NCBI GenBank assembly: GCA_001557505.1
Contig: LSAX01000004.1
Coordinates: 1,550,001-1,614,000 of the forward strand
Source: Reticulascus tulasneorum
Lineage: Eukaryota > Ascomycota > Sordariomycetes > Glomerellales > Reticulascaceae
Length of the DNA stretch: 64,000 nt
Direction of reading: 5' to 3'
A program made the translations under genes and the position numbers. Numbering within the stretch: the first letter of the stretch is position 1; each line of letters begins with the position of its first letter. Below the pieces are notes generated by a model, which had not been told where the DNA came from, did no database searches, and was given only the letters and a program-made list of their open reading frames with translations. Below, piece by piece: positions 45,443 through 56,980 of the stretch.

Positions 45443-46061
45443 GTCGGGTCGCGGATGAGGCAGGTATATCGCGGAAGGGCCTGAGCTGATGGGGTCATGA
45501 TTCGGAGGCGGACAGCCACTGGTGGTTAGACTGCCCCGACTGTTGGGAGGTGCAAATTGTAGTGCAGGAGCAGTCGCAGAAAACCCCTAAAGAACTGCCG
45601 CACGCTCTTTTACCAGCAACAAAGCAGCTGGATACTAGGTTTCGAAGTCAAGATGCACCAAACCTCATATGGTGAAGCTGAACGGGGAGGTTTAGTCACA
45701 GGGAAGCCTGTTTTGGACCCTGAGATTCTGAACTTTGAATTTGCACGGATGTTGAACCCCCCTGTAGCTTGCAGTGCCAGGGGCTGATTGAAGGTTGCAT
45801 GCACAAATCCCAAAAGCCGCCTCCCTCGTTGCAGTAATTACCCTGCTTAGAAGCATATTCATTCACGAGCCACGTTTCCAGGTCCATCCCTCGCGTACAT
45901 CTTTTGTCCACAGGCGCCAAACCACCTTATTCACCACCACTCCCAGCGACATGGCCGACATTCCCTGTATTGATCGTGTATTCCTGGTTGGTTAAACCGC
46001 TGATAAGAACATGAGAAGCGTCGTTGAATGAACGCATTGTCCGTGCCTAGGTTGTTAGCAC
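45443..46061. other. Divergent promoter between the two-helix protein and the Zrg17-like gene
   Basis: About 620 bp with no gene seen; both flanking genes start outward. Confidence 0.55.
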
Positions 46062-47574
46062 ATGGCTTCAAGCCTCCTCTTACCCATTCCCGCACCTCCA
46101 CGAACTCCCACCCCACCGACCCCGGTCGACGATACCCTCGCCGATGTCCACCCGCTTCACCAAGACCAATTAGCTATATTCATTGAGTCCCCGCGACCTC
46201 GAGTTCCTGCCGCGCTTCCTGGCCATACGCATACGCTTTCACCTGGGCCACATGCCGCGACAAGTCTACATCTGAAACCCAATCTGCTTCGTCCACCTGC
46301 CATGGCCGACGAGTACGAAGATCCCCCTTCTGCCGGGGGTTCCACTGTTCCCAGTCCGTTCAACTTCCAGACTCAGATAATCTCGACTTCGCCTGTCAAG
46401 TCGGTATGTTTTCATCGTAGCCATGTCTTCTTCTTACCGGAGCCTTCACGCTCACAATGGCACTGTCCAGAACATCGGCCAACGGCGTGGCCACAGGTAC
46501 AAGCATAGTAGTGTGTCTGCGCAGCATCAAATATTCCAGGAGCCGCCGCAACGACCGCCGCCCGTTCTACCTGCATCGTTACCGGTACCGACTGTCCGAG
46601 AAGCATGGAAGAGCATGTCGAGAGACCAAAGGTCGCGGCTGTATTGGTGCCTCTGCCACCTCGCAGTCGCCATTTTCGTCTTTTTTAGATCCGAGGGTTC
46701 TCTCGCCATGACGGGCTTGTCACATCTGGTCTTCTTCGATGCCGGAAGCGCCGCAATCTGTGTGGCGGTTGACGTCTTGGGCAACTTCGAAGTCTGGCGA
46801 CGAAGCAGCATTCGACACCCTTTTGGCCTAGAGCGTGCCGAAGTCCTCGCCGGCTTCGCCATGTCCATATTCCTGTTGTTTGGCGGGTTCGATCTTGTCT
46901 CGCATAACCTCAAGCACTGGCTTGAGGGCATGGGCAGCCATACCCCGCACCATGAGCATGGTCACGAACGAGTGTCCTCTGGATCGGTGGACTGGGCTTC
47001 ATTTTCGGCAATCGCGAGCACACTGGTCTCGGCATATGGGCTTAAGAACCATGCGCGCATTGCTAGGATCATGCGCGTGTCCTACCTGGCCACTCTGCCT
47101 AGTGTCTTTTCCAACATTTTCCACCTACTGACCGTGTTTTTCTCCGGTCTGCTTCTCCTGTTGCCACTGCTTTCGATTCAGCACTATCAGTGGCTTGACA
47201 GGTTTCTCTGTGCCGCTATTGCTGCTTCCATGTTTCTCTTCGGAGCAAAGCTGGCTATAGCGCAGTCTCTCATGCTTCTGATGTCTTATGGCGGAAATGG
47301 CGGCCACGAAGGTGTTTCGTCTGTTGTGCGAGAGATCGAGGCGGAACCGAGCATCACCCGCGTCGACGAAGCCCAGTTTTGGCAAGTCCACTACGGGTTG
47401 TGCATGGCAAACCTCAAGGTTTCTGTCGTGAGGGGCTGTGACGAGGGAACGATCAGCAAACTGCGGAGTCGGATATCTGCTCTGATTCAAAATCGGCTAG
47501 GTGAGGGTTATGGCCGTGGGGGAAGCTCGAGATGGGAGGTCACATTGCAAACGAGTCCGGACCAGAGTTCCTGA
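46062..47574 (+). CDS. zrg17: Zrg17-like member of the cation diffusion facilitator family
   Basis: ER zinc homeostasis; yeast Zrg17 acts as partner of Msc2. It starts MASSLLLPIPAPPRTP at 46062. An intron (GTATGT ... GTCCAG, about 46404-46471) joins SPVKS to NIGQRRGHRYKHSSVS. The Pro-rich cytosolic N-terminus is followed by six hydrophobic segments typical of CDF proteins, with the signature VVDVLGNFEVW-type stretch written here as AVDVLGNFEVWRRSSIRHPF, and GLERAEVLAGFAMSIF. The His-rich loop HTPHHEHGHE lies between helices. The usual HxxxD zinc site of helix 5 is replaced by ATLPSVFSNIFH, so this subunit probably does not transport alone, as expected for the Zrg17 half of a heterodimer. The C-terminal domain ends VTLQTSPDQSS. 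Confidence 0.87.
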
Positions 47575-47929
47575 TAGGGCAGCTCCCCGCTGAGCAGAGG
47601 ATGGCGTCTGTCACAATCACTTTGTACTTGCCTAAACATCTAGCAATGGCACAGAACCCTACTGAGGTCTGAGGGAAGTGATCTATTCATGATAAACGGA
47701 GTCGAGGAGGGTATCCTTCTTGTACATAATTACTATATGCTTCGCCTGGGGAATTGTAAATACACTGTACCAGCCCGGAATCCAAGTTCATGAATGAAGA
47801 ACAGATGCGAGCATCCTCATCCTGCCCAATGTGAACCCGTGAAATCTAAGAACGCCGCTAACCCCGCCTGTCAGCCCTTCCGGTTCGTAACGCATGATAG
47901 CTGCCATCGTTGGCTTGGTGTCAGGAGGT
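47575..47929. other. Convergent 3' region between the Zrg17-like gene and mgm1
   Basis: No gene is seen; it holds facing 3' ends only. Confidence 0.6.
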
Positions 47930-50803
47930 TCAAAACAAACCCCAGCGTCCTCGCTCCTTTTCGGGATCCTTTTTCGTTTTACCAGCCTTCAGTCGCTCTC
48001 GTTCTCTGCCCTCTAACTGTCGTAGGCTCTCCATCTTTTCCAACACTAACTCGAGCAGTTCTTTGCGGCGTATAATCTCAAGATGTCTCCTGATTTTGGG
48101 ATCCTCTCTTGCAAACTTTTCTACCTCCTCGTCAGAAATGTGCCGCCCAAGTCGGAGATCCAATTCCCTCGGGAAGTTATAGTAAAACTCGGAGAGTAGT
48201 TCAACATTGAGGAAGAGAACGGCTGTGGAAGCCAGTTTCGTCGCCGCGGCGTCTAGGAACACCTCAGGACAATAGTATTTGTTCTTCGCGTTCGCGCACT
48301 GCTTGGATTTGACTGCCATCAATCGCATTTTGATGATATCGGCGCGATCCCGAAGGAACACAGCCTCACGAGCTAGATGGTGTCAGCCGTCTTGCAGAAG
48401 TAACGAGATATCGGGATGCTTACCTCTCGCTAGAAGTGCTACACTAAAGCCCCCTGCCCCAGTGCGCCCATCTCCTTCCACGATGACATCGCCCTTTCGA
48501 GCGCGGTCTACAAAAGTCATGACTTCCTTCAGCTTTCTTCGGCCACCAACAGCGTTCTCTATTTCCTTGAAGGCGGTATCGCAATCGTGAAGCTCCTTTT
48601 TGAGAACGACACCAGCATGATCCCGGCCCTGACTCCACTCTCTTTCTTCAAGGTCGATCTCAAACTTGAATGGCTTGATGCAGTTTTCTACTTGATCGCT
48701 TGTGCTGTAGAACCTCTCGTCAAGAATGGTTGATGCTGCTTCAGTAATGGCCTGTCGCGCGAACGGATGGTTGACAAAAGTTGATTGCCCGATCAGTCTA
48801 TCAATTTGGGACTGAAGGGCAGAAGCAACCACGGTGGTGGCTATTCGTCCGACACCCAATTTCGTCAGAGAAGAGGCGCAGGCATCGAGTTGACGATGCC
48901 AATACAAAGAATTGGGATCAGCCTTTGGCAGATCCGCGAGGCTATCTACCTCGGGTCGGGCAACGCTAAGATCAGATATTGGCTTGTTCCAGTATCTCGC
49001 TGCCAGTAAATCAAGGACCTTCTGATCGAGCTCCTGTTTTAGCAGCTCGTGCATCTGCGGTCGCCCAAACGCTTCCGAAAACTGTTTGAAAGAGTGCTTG
49101 AACGTGTCAAGACTCTCAGCCAAATAAGACTCGGCGGACAATGGTCTGTCATTGTATTGGACCTTGAATTCATACGTTGCTTCTTCCAGCTCTTGTCGGA
49201 TAGCGTTACTAGTGCTTTGCAAGCTGGCAGACATAGTCTGTTCGAGAACAGTCATCAACTTTCTTCGTAGCGTTGTCGTTCCGACACTGACACCCGACTC
49301 TTCACCGAACTCGGCTGGATGGGATGAGAAGAAGGCATTCTCATTCTTGGCAACAGCCGACATCAAGTTGACTGGCCCTTTCTTGAACAAGCCAGTCGGC
49401 TGCGGTACCTTTGACACGACCCCTACATAGCCAAGCCGCAACGGATATTGTTTGTCCGTCAGGATGCTGGTGCCGCGAGTAGCATCCACCAAATCCATCT
49501 TGGTCACCACACCAATGGTACGCTCTCCTCTGGGGTCAACCCGGCGACTAGCGCGTAGCGCAGTGGAATTTGCGAGATCAACGTCGGCAGCCGATATGGC
49601 CAGGATAACATTCGGCGGCTGAATATATTTGTCACACAGCTCTGAGATCTTTTGCTTGAGCTCCAACGGTTGATTCTGGCCCACCACCTGTATGTATCCT
49701 GGTAAATCAATCAACGACAGATCTGGGACGTGTGGGGAGTAAATCGTCAGGTGTATCGGATCATCCGAGACGCACTCGGAGTCGGGGACCGCGAGGTTGA
49801 GTTCGGTCAGTGTTCTTTGGATAGAAGTAAAATCGGTGATTCGCCTCAAGCCAAGGTCTGGGAATTCACCAAACTCCGCGTCTGATTCCGGGGTGTTCAC
49901 AAGCGTCAGCTCTATTGGCCGCCGAGTGACCATATTCAGACCCTTGGGTAAGAACTCGTGTCCTACAATCGCTTCCAAAACCGAGCTCTTCCCCGACGAC
50001 TGTGATCCGATAACGACAATCGACGGAAGCGTCAATGTGCTTGATTGGCCCACTTTCTGGAGTATGTTCCTGATCTCAATCATCTTCTTCGTCAACACCA
50101 TCATTTGGTCATCCCTAGCGGCCTCCTCGGCATCCCTTGGATCGTCCTCTGTTGATTGTTCGTAGCCATATGCTGCGGCAGTAGCACCAACAACAGCGGC
50201 TGCTCCGGCTTTACTCTGCTTGGGTGGTTCTCCGCCTGGGCCTTCTGGACCACCCTTCCCTATACCGATTTCCTCGTGAATCCGCAAGACCTTTTGCAGC
50301 CATTCTGGAACCTCTATCTGCTCCTTTGTATTCTCCCACCCTCGCATCGTCTGGCCAGCGATATCCTTTGCGCCGCCGAAGATGCTCGTCGCAGTGCCAG
50401 ATACAGTGTCTTTGGTGGTGTTAAAGACGTCCCAAACGTAATTGCCCGCCTCTAGCCGCATATTAGCAAACTGAACGATTACAGGAGTCTCGGGTGGCTA
50501 CAAACGTGTGGCCTGATATTGGACCCAAGCAAAAGCGCCTATAGCGAGGCCGCCAAACATGGCGGGAATTTTGGCGAACTTCACCACCAACCTTGGCAAG
50601 AATCTGGCGAAAGACGCATTCCTGACAATGACAGCATTATGAAAGGCATTTCCTGGGAGCCACATGCGTTTTCGAGTAGCGCGAACTGCAAAATCTGCCC
50701 CAAGAAGTCCTCCAGCTGGAACTTGATGATATTGTCGTATGGCTTGGACAGTGCCGCGTCGCGTCAGGGGCGACAGGCCCGCAGCAAGGAGCCGTCCACT
50801 CAT
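47930..50803 (-). CDS. mgm1: Mitochondrial dynamin-like GTPase Mgm1 (OPA1 orthologue)
   Basis: Inner-membrane fusion and cristae maintenance. It starts MSGRLLAAGLSPLTRRG at 50803 with an Arg-rich presequence, then a membrane helix (IPAMFGGLAIGAFAWVQYQ). An intron near 50505 (donor GTTTGT, acceptor GGCTAG) joins QAT to QAGNYVWDVFN. A second hydrophobic segment, GAAAVVGATAAAYG, is the likely rhomboid (Pcp1) cleavage region that separates long and short forms. GTPase motifs: GSQSSGKSS, MVTRRPIE with the G2 Thr, DLPGYIQ, and TKMD. The stalk and GED follow. A last intron near 48365-48425 leads to REAVFLRDRADIIKMRLMAV, and the protein ends RERERLKAGKTKKDPE, then KERGRWGLF. Divergent from dug3 across 915 bp. 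Confidence 0.94.
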
Positions 50804-51718
50804 GCTGCCGCAAAGAAGTAGCAGGTAATGTCTGCAAAACGACTGAGCAAAGGGCTGTCTACATGCGAACAAGCAGGTGGTGATACTTGATATATGGTGC
50901 GGCTCGAATTGGTTGAGCAGCCAGAAATTTGGGACTTGTCGCAAGTCTTTGTTCCACCACTTGATCTTGGAGTGGCGTGGACAGACATGGGGCTTCAAGC
51001 ATGAGATTGACGTCGGGCGGGTGGGTCCCGGTGCCCCCAAGTCCCGGCAGCACACGATTGTAAGCTCTTCTTATCTACGCCCCGGTATCTGCCTATCTAG
51101 ATTCGCGTCACACATTCTGTAACTCTTCCCAGGAACACGGGTTGGTATCGTATACCTTATGTAGCTAGACTTGCATATCACTAGTTCGGCACAAGTACCC
51201 ACCCAACCTTTCCCCACGATACATGCACCTCAACTCGAAGGTATACGAAGTAGGTAGGACAAATCAAAGACATGCTTACAACATGATCCTGCTCCGTCTC
51301 ACCAGTCTAGCCAGATTGGCAAACAACAGCTTGCGGTGAATGAAAGCGAGGCGCAAGTTCCTATTACACGTCCCTTGTCAGCGAGCTATATACCGCTACT
51401 TCTCGGTGGTTTGGCATCTGAGCCTCTGAGTCAGGCTACCTATCGCCAGAGTTCCCGCTTATTACGCCATTCACCACCCAGGATAAGACGCAACGCCAAA
51501 GCTGAACCCGACCGAATATTGCTTTTGGCCATACCTATTTCGCCTGCTTCTCCTATCCATTCAGGTGATTTCTTGTAGACGCGCTCTTTTATTGCTAGCA
51601 AACCACTGTTTCCGGCCAATCTGCTCCATTTATTTCCAGCCGTTGTAGCTCTGAACCGAACGTGCCAGTCGACTTCGACTGCCCTCTTCTCTGAGTCACC
51701 GTAGTCCGAATTACCACC
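50804..51718. other. Divergent promoter between mgm1 and dug3
   Basis: It contains only short frames with no recognisable gene. Confidence 0.55.
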
Positions 51719-53320
51719 ATGTGTAGATTCCTGGTATGTTTAATGCCCTCAAAGTCATGATCTCAAGCTGACCATGATCAGGTATACCGCGGGAGTGACG
51801 AGATTTTACTTTCAAAGCTCATTCTAGATCCAACCCATTCCATTCTCAAGCAGTCCTTCGACTCAAGATTGCGACTGGTGAGGCCACCCCCCCCCCCCCC
51901 CCCCCCCCCCAGCTCCTCCTTTCCTTTCTAAATAAGAATCTAACCTCCGTTATCTGGGCTAGGATACAAGACGGGGCCAGAACAACGCTGATGGCTTCGG
52001 CATTGGCTTCTACACCGACCCCAAGCTAGGGTATGCTCCCTGCCTCTTTACTTCCACCATTCCAGCTTGGAATTGCACGAACTTGCAAAGAATCGCCTCC
52101 AAGACTGCCTCGCAACTCATATTCGCCCACGTCCGAGCTACTACAGAGGGGTCCCTAAGCGAAGACAATTGCCATCCATTTTGCCATGGCAGCCTTATGT
52201 GGATGCACAACGGAGGACTCGGGGGGTGGAAACACATCAAGAGGAGGCTGGCAGAGCGCCTGGCAGACAAATGGTACCTCGAAGTGAACGGTGGGACCGA
52301 CAGCGAATGGGCATTTGCTCTGTTTCTTGACACGTTGGAGAGGATGGGACATGACCCCAGTTCCCAGCCTCCCAACGGGTTCGGTCCCACAGTCTTGAGG
52401 AAGGCTGTTTTGAAAACAATTGAGTTGATTAACGAACTCATCGACCAGATTCCCGAGAGTGTCATTCAAGCCGAGCATGTTGATACCAGAAGCCTACTCA
52501 ACTTCGCCCTCACAGACGGCCACAGCATCATTTGCACCCGGTATATCAGTAGTGCAACAGATGAGGCTGCCAGCCTCTATTACTCCTCTGGGACGGAGTG
52601 GGAAACGAGGACAGCGGCCCTGGATGACCGAAACTATCAAATGGAACGCCGAGACAAAGGCGCAGACATAGTCCTGGTCGCTAGCGAGCCTTTGACTTTT
52701 GAGAGAGGTGGGCTCCCCAGCTATCAGCCGTCATCCAGACTTTATGCTGACATGGATCTCTAGAGAACTGGGTCAACGTGCCGACCAATTCTATCTTGAC
52801 TATCCATAACCAAACAGTCATGGTTCATCCGATCATTGATCAGTACTACGACCGAAGTCCATATCATGTTCGATCAAGTGCCTTTGTCCAAACTAAGGGT
52901 CTCATCGCGAACGAAAAGGCTGCGTCGACATTGCTTGTACCAACAGCAGCCCTACCAGACCCAGAAATCCAAAAGAAACTCCGATCTCCGACAATACCTT
53001 TTGCCGTTTCGCGCAGCCAAACCCCTGACAGGTTTGGAGTCGCCAAGTCTAGGAACTCGGGCTCCCTGCAAGAAACTTCAACGCCATCAGATTCTTGGCC
53101 CGTAAAAGCTTTGTCCAGCGGACGGGAGTCGTTTTCGAAGCCACTGATTCAAGGAAACATCAAAGTGAAGAGGAAATCTCTGAGTTCACCTGAGCAGGTA
53201 CAGGATGTCACCGACAGCGATCCAGATTCGCCAAGGAGCGATCAGAACAGACAGTCCAGGGGCGAGTTCGGAAACCCAAACAAACTCGCCAGATATTTCC
53301 CCGAATTGACACTGAATTAA
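51719..53320 (+). CDS. dug3: Class II glutamine amidotransferase Dug3 (glutathione degradation)
   Basis: Subunit of the Dug2-Dug3 complex that cleaves glutathione in the cytosol. Exon 1 is only 15 nt (MCRFL at 51719); Cys2 becomes the N-terminal nucleophile. Exon 2 gives VYRGSDEILLSKLILDPTHS. Intron 2 (about 51880-51962) carries a C24 tract close to its donor GTGAGG. Exon 3 gives DTRRGQNNADGFGIGFYTDP, then LIFAHVRATTEG, FCHGSLMWMHNGGL (the substrate-binding Asn-Gly-Gly) and NGGTDSEWAFALFL. A late intron near 52708-52763 joins EPLTFER to ENWVNVPTNSILTI. The C-terminal 150 residues are disordered with Ser/Pro-rich sequence and end KLARYFPELTLN, a fungal extension beyond the catalytic domain. 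Confidence 0.92.
51887..51910 (+). repeat. Poly-C homopolymer (24 bases) inside a dug3 intron
   Basis: Twenty-four C starting 7 bp after the donor of intron 2. This is the longest homopolymer in the window. Confidence 0.95.
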
Positions 53321-53869
53321 TTCTTTCCAGGTTTGCGGAGTCGTATGGAGTACTGTTGAGCTCGTGTGCCGAATTTTTAAGGGAATAAGCAGGATTCGGA
53401 AACTGTCTCTCTACGCCTGGAGGAGTTGTGTTTTGGAGGCTGATACCATTTTTCATGTTTCTTGGCCACAAGAGCAGATACAAGGCATATGGTTGCAGTG
53501 AGCGATGAGAAATTGTTTAACGCCACAGCGTTCATCAAGAGACTTAAAAGTATGCTGGCAGGGTTTGTCGTGCTTTGGACAATCGTGTGTATTCTGTACT
53601 AGGCCTCCATATTGGGTCAAAAAGCGTGGTTTAATAAGCATTCTTTCATCTCTTTTCTCCAGTCGCCGACGACCCAAGACCCTTCTTCATGCGTATGAGA
53701 CATCTCGAGCCACGCTCTAGTCCAGTCTTTGGGCTGCCAACTGCTCGATGCGCTCTGCAGTACGTACACCACTCTGCAGCCTTACTGTGCTATATCTTTT
53801 ATGTGTCCCCACTCCAATCTCCAATCTTGGTGCTGTGGAATAACCTCTCAGAGACTGTCGTCGCCTCAA
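53321..53869. other. Convergent 3' region after dug3
   Basis: A frame at 53689-54099 (plus, 136 codons) overlaps the opposing gene and looks like a shadow. No other gene is seen. Confidence 0.5.
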
Positions 53870-54738
53870 TCATCGGATATCTAGCGCTTGACTCGTGGGG
53901 GGCTCCCCTTCGGATGATGCGCATTGGATATCAGGTATCGACGGTTCCATGGACCGAAAGAAGACGAATCTATCATCCATCTCGACTGGCTGCTGACCAA
54001 TATCTCGAGCCTCTTCCTGTACAGGGGCATTTGTACGAAGCGTCAAAGCCATTACAGGATCAGTGGACATGTCTTGGCATTGATGAGATGCATCGTTAGT
54101 GCCACGGGATGACTTGGCTTCTGAGTCTTTGCATCCTGCATCCAGTTAGTACTGTTTTCTCAGGAGTGGTCATCCACTTCGTCGGTGTACCGATTGCTAG
54201 CAACCCCAGGATGTAGGACAGTACCATTATCGTGCATCTTAGATGCGTTTCCAGTTAGGTTATCGATCAGCTCGAGGTCCCAGGCTTTGGCCTCTCTCAG
54301 GCACGTTATTCTCCTCTCTGCCTCTGCTTTATCTTCCTTTGGCCCGTATTTGATCGTCCACAGTCCCCTGCCGTATTGCTCAGCAAACTCGCATGCTGAT
54401 TGTATCTCTTCTGCTTGTGCGATTCGCTTTGCCGCCATCTGCTCGTCCTCCACGGTTTCTTTCATTCGGATCACGCTGACGCGGCCGGCCTTCTCCAAAT
54501 TCGAGATGTCTGATATCGTAACATCGATTTCTTCCGCTTCGTAGTGTTCCGTCCGCTCGTCTTCCTTCTTGTTCCATTCAACTTGGTGGCATTCTTCGCA
54601 TTGCCATTTGTACTTGAGGTTACACAACGTGTCCTGCTTATCCCTTGGGCAAAGGCCGTCGCAGTTGTCGGTGCAATCTAGTTTATACATTCTGCTGTGC
54701 CCACAAGAGAACATCATGATGGAGAGGCAGCAAGGCAT
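53870..54738 (-). CDS. Small Cys-rich orphan protein, probably two exons
   Basis: It starts MPCCLSIMMFSCGHSRMYK at 54738. The N-terminal 55 residues carry a dense Cys/His pattern (MPCC, FSCGH, KLDCTDNCDGLCP, LCN, CEECH) that looks like a zinc-binding module of unknown class; a charged helical region (EQMAAKRIAQAEEIQSACEF, KEDKAEAERRITCLREAKAW) follows. Read without splicing it stops at 54160 (192 residues). I favour an intron with donor GTACTG (about 54228), branch ACTAAC and acceptor ATGCAG (about 54137), which continues in frame through CKDSEAKSSRGTNDASHQ and MSTDPVMALTLRT to a stop at 53870. Both ends are inference. No signal peptide is evident. Family unknown. Confidence 0.55.
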
Positions 54739-55303
54739 GTTGAATGGCGATGCAGTGTATGTTCTCAGTGGGTTTCAAACCGTTCGCTTGCTTCGGTATT
54801 GACACTCGACAGAAGGTATGACCGTTGGATAGCTGAAGTTCTGAGGACAAGGTTCGCCGATAGTGACCTAGTCAAGACTGTCGTTCTTGCGAGGCGAACG
54901 TTTAGATGTGAGAGTTGCCTGAACGAGTGTTGCAAGTCATTTGACCACAAATAGCAAGTTCGTTTGCTCAGCTAGCTGCTTGAAAGATGGTGATGCTTTG
55001 CTGCAACGTCCCGAAGGGTGAGCAGTTTTTACGAGACTGTCCATCGACACATCCAAAGCAGAGTTGGCAGGAGATAATAAGGCAGATTTACAGACTTGGG
55101 GGTAGTTTTGCCATCATCTGAGGTCCTTACCACCTGCCTAGGTTATGCGCAGCCCAGTTATTGTTCCTTATTCGTAGTTGCCCTTCGAGCACCTTGCTGT
55201 TCTGTATAGTACAAGCCACTCCGAGAACAGTAAATGGAGTTCAAACGGCAGGCAATTATGCTTAGCAGCAGTAACGGGCGTTGAATATTGAATCTCTGGG
55301 TTG
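54739..55303. other. Intergenic: upstream of the Cys-rich gene, downstream of the reductase
   Basis: No gene is seen. Confidence 0.55.
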
Positions 55304-56305
55304 TTACTGCCCGTTGCCATCGAGTGTAAGAACCACTTTGCCGGTGACATGGCCACTGTAAACCTTATCAAAGGCCTCCTGGAAGTCATCGAGGTTGAAG
55401 ACGCTATCGAAGATTGCTCGAGCCTTCTCCTCCTCGATTAGCTTTGTAATCTGATCCAACTGATGGCCATCTGCTTCAACAATAAAAAACACGCTCCGTA
55501 CCCCAGTTGCTACGCCTGCGGCAGGCTTCTTTGTGTCTGCAGGCAAGACAAGACTGATCACAATGCCGTCCTCGCCAGCACATTTCCAAGCTTCCTCCAG
55601 TGTTCCCCCTCCAACGCAGTCTATCACGAGGTCAAACAGTTGCTGGCCATTTTCGGTAACCGATGCCGCGAGGGATGTCCGTGTGTAATCCAAGACTTCA
55701 TCTGCACCCAGACCTGCCACAAACCTCTGGTTTGATGGGCCACAAGTGCCAACCACATGAGCACCCGCAAGCTTTGCCAACTGTACAGTCCATAGCCCAA
55801 CTCCTCCGGCAGCTGCTGTGACCAAGACTCTCTTGGCCGAGTTCCTAACCTGAGAATCAGGATGCCCGGGTTCTACGAGGCCACCATGCACGAAGAGTGC
55901 TTGCCATGCAGACAAGGCCGACAGCGGTACCGTAGCAGCCTCTTGCCAACTCAAATTGCTTGGTTTAAGTCCAAGCTCGGAAGTTAAGGCAATGGAGAAT
56001 GGGCGTGCGGAGCCTGCCCGGTCAAAGCTGGTTCGGGCATAGATGGCTGTCCCTGGTTGGAATCGAGACTCGGCGGGTGCAGTCTCGACTATGCCAGACA
56101 CTTCATAGCCGGGAATGGCATAGTCCACAGTTAGGGTCTCTTTCCAGGCCAATTCGCCATTTGTCAACGCAACGGCATGAACGCGAATAAGATGCTCATC
56201 TTTTCCGTTGGCATCGGGGACAGGGAGCTGTTGCAAGGAGAGGCTATGTGTCTTCGGCTCCTGAACCAACGCAACGGCCTCCAGGGGAATTGTAGCTGAT
56301 GCCAT
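55304..56305 (-). CDS. Medium-chain dehydrogenase/reductase, zinc-free quinone-oxidoreductase type
   Basis: A 333-residue single-exon protein starting MASATIPLEAVALVQE. The GroES-like N-terminal domain contains HLIRVHAVALTNGELAW and IPGYEVSGIVE. The NAD(P)-binding Rossmann domain shows RVLVTAAAGGVGLWTVQLAK, GADEVLDY, and LFDLVIDCVGG. The C-terminus has ARAIFDSVFNLDDFQEAFDK and GHVTGKVVLTL, the usual ending of this subfamily. The catalytic-zinc ligands of alcohol dehydrogenases are missing, so it likely reduces enones or quinones with NADPH. Such genes can be stand-alone detoxification enzymes or trans-acting enoyl reductases of polyketide clusters; no biosynthetic neighbours are present, so the former is more likely. 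Substrate unknown. Confidence 0.87.
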   Translation of the reverse strand: MASATIPLEAVALVQEPKTHSLSLQQLPVPDANGKDEHLIRVHAVALTNGELAWKETLTVDYAIPGYEVSGIVETAPAESRFQPGTAIYARTSFDRAGSARPFSIALTSELGLKPSNLSWQEAATVPLSALSAWQALFVHGGLVEPGHPDSQVRNSAKRVLVTAAAGGVGLWTVQLAKLAGAHVVGTCGPSNQRFVAGLGADEVLDYTRTSLAASVTENGQQLFDLVIDCVGGGTLEEAWKCAGEDGIVISLVLPADTKKPAAGVATGVRSVFFIVEADGHQLDQITKLIEEEKARAIFDSVFNLDDFQEAFDKVYSGHVTGKVVLTLDGNGQ

Positions 56306-56980
56306 ATGATTATTATCGAGAACTAGGCTTTACGGATATGATGCGTGGAGATTGGCGTTGAATGGTTGTGTGCTGGATATCCAGCGACGAACTTCAGATA
56401 TGTGGAGTATGTTTGTGTGACAGGGTCGTCGGCCGACTCAAGGGAGTTGTAACAATATGGCACGTTCAAGAGCTCCTTATATAGCCCGTTGTCCTGAATA
56501 TGGTGAAGCTTGGTCTCAATGCTGCAAACCGAGGTGCCGGGGGATTATCGTGAGCCTATATAAGCAGGAATCGTGGTGCAGCGACTCCGCGGAGATCTGG
56601 CGTACGGAGGTTGGGCGAACTGGACCATGTATCGAAATGCTCAACGCTTACTCAACCACCAAACGGCACAGGCTGTCAGTGTCATCAGCATTGTACACGA
56701 AAATTCTTTCGGGTTGCAGTTGAGTTTCGAGACAAAGCAACATCTTGAAGATTTCTGAGTGGAAAGAACAGTCAGGACACAGGCAATACGAAACATCTGG
56801 AACTGCTCTGCATATCCTCTCTTGGACATGGAAATTCTCTATGTATATTAATGTTGCGCAATTATCGACTTTACCTACACCTAGTTGATCGAGCCTGCCC
56901 ACAAATCCAAGTTGATCTATCAGCGCCACCAATGCTTTCTGTACGTACAAAAACATACAAACGATTCTGGCCAGAGTGGC
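56306..56980. other. Intergenic: upstream of the reductase, downstream of the PQ-loop gene
   Basis: No gene is seen; short frames on both strands only. Confidence 0.55.

Noticed and set aside
53689..54099. 136-codon plus-strand frame opposite the Cys-rich gene
   Set aside because: Antisense to the probable second exon of that gene, whose reading looks more coding-like.
55304..56305. Trans-acting enoyl reductase of a polyketide cluster
   Set aside because: No polyketide synthase, transporter or cluster regulator nearby; neighbours are housekeeping genes.
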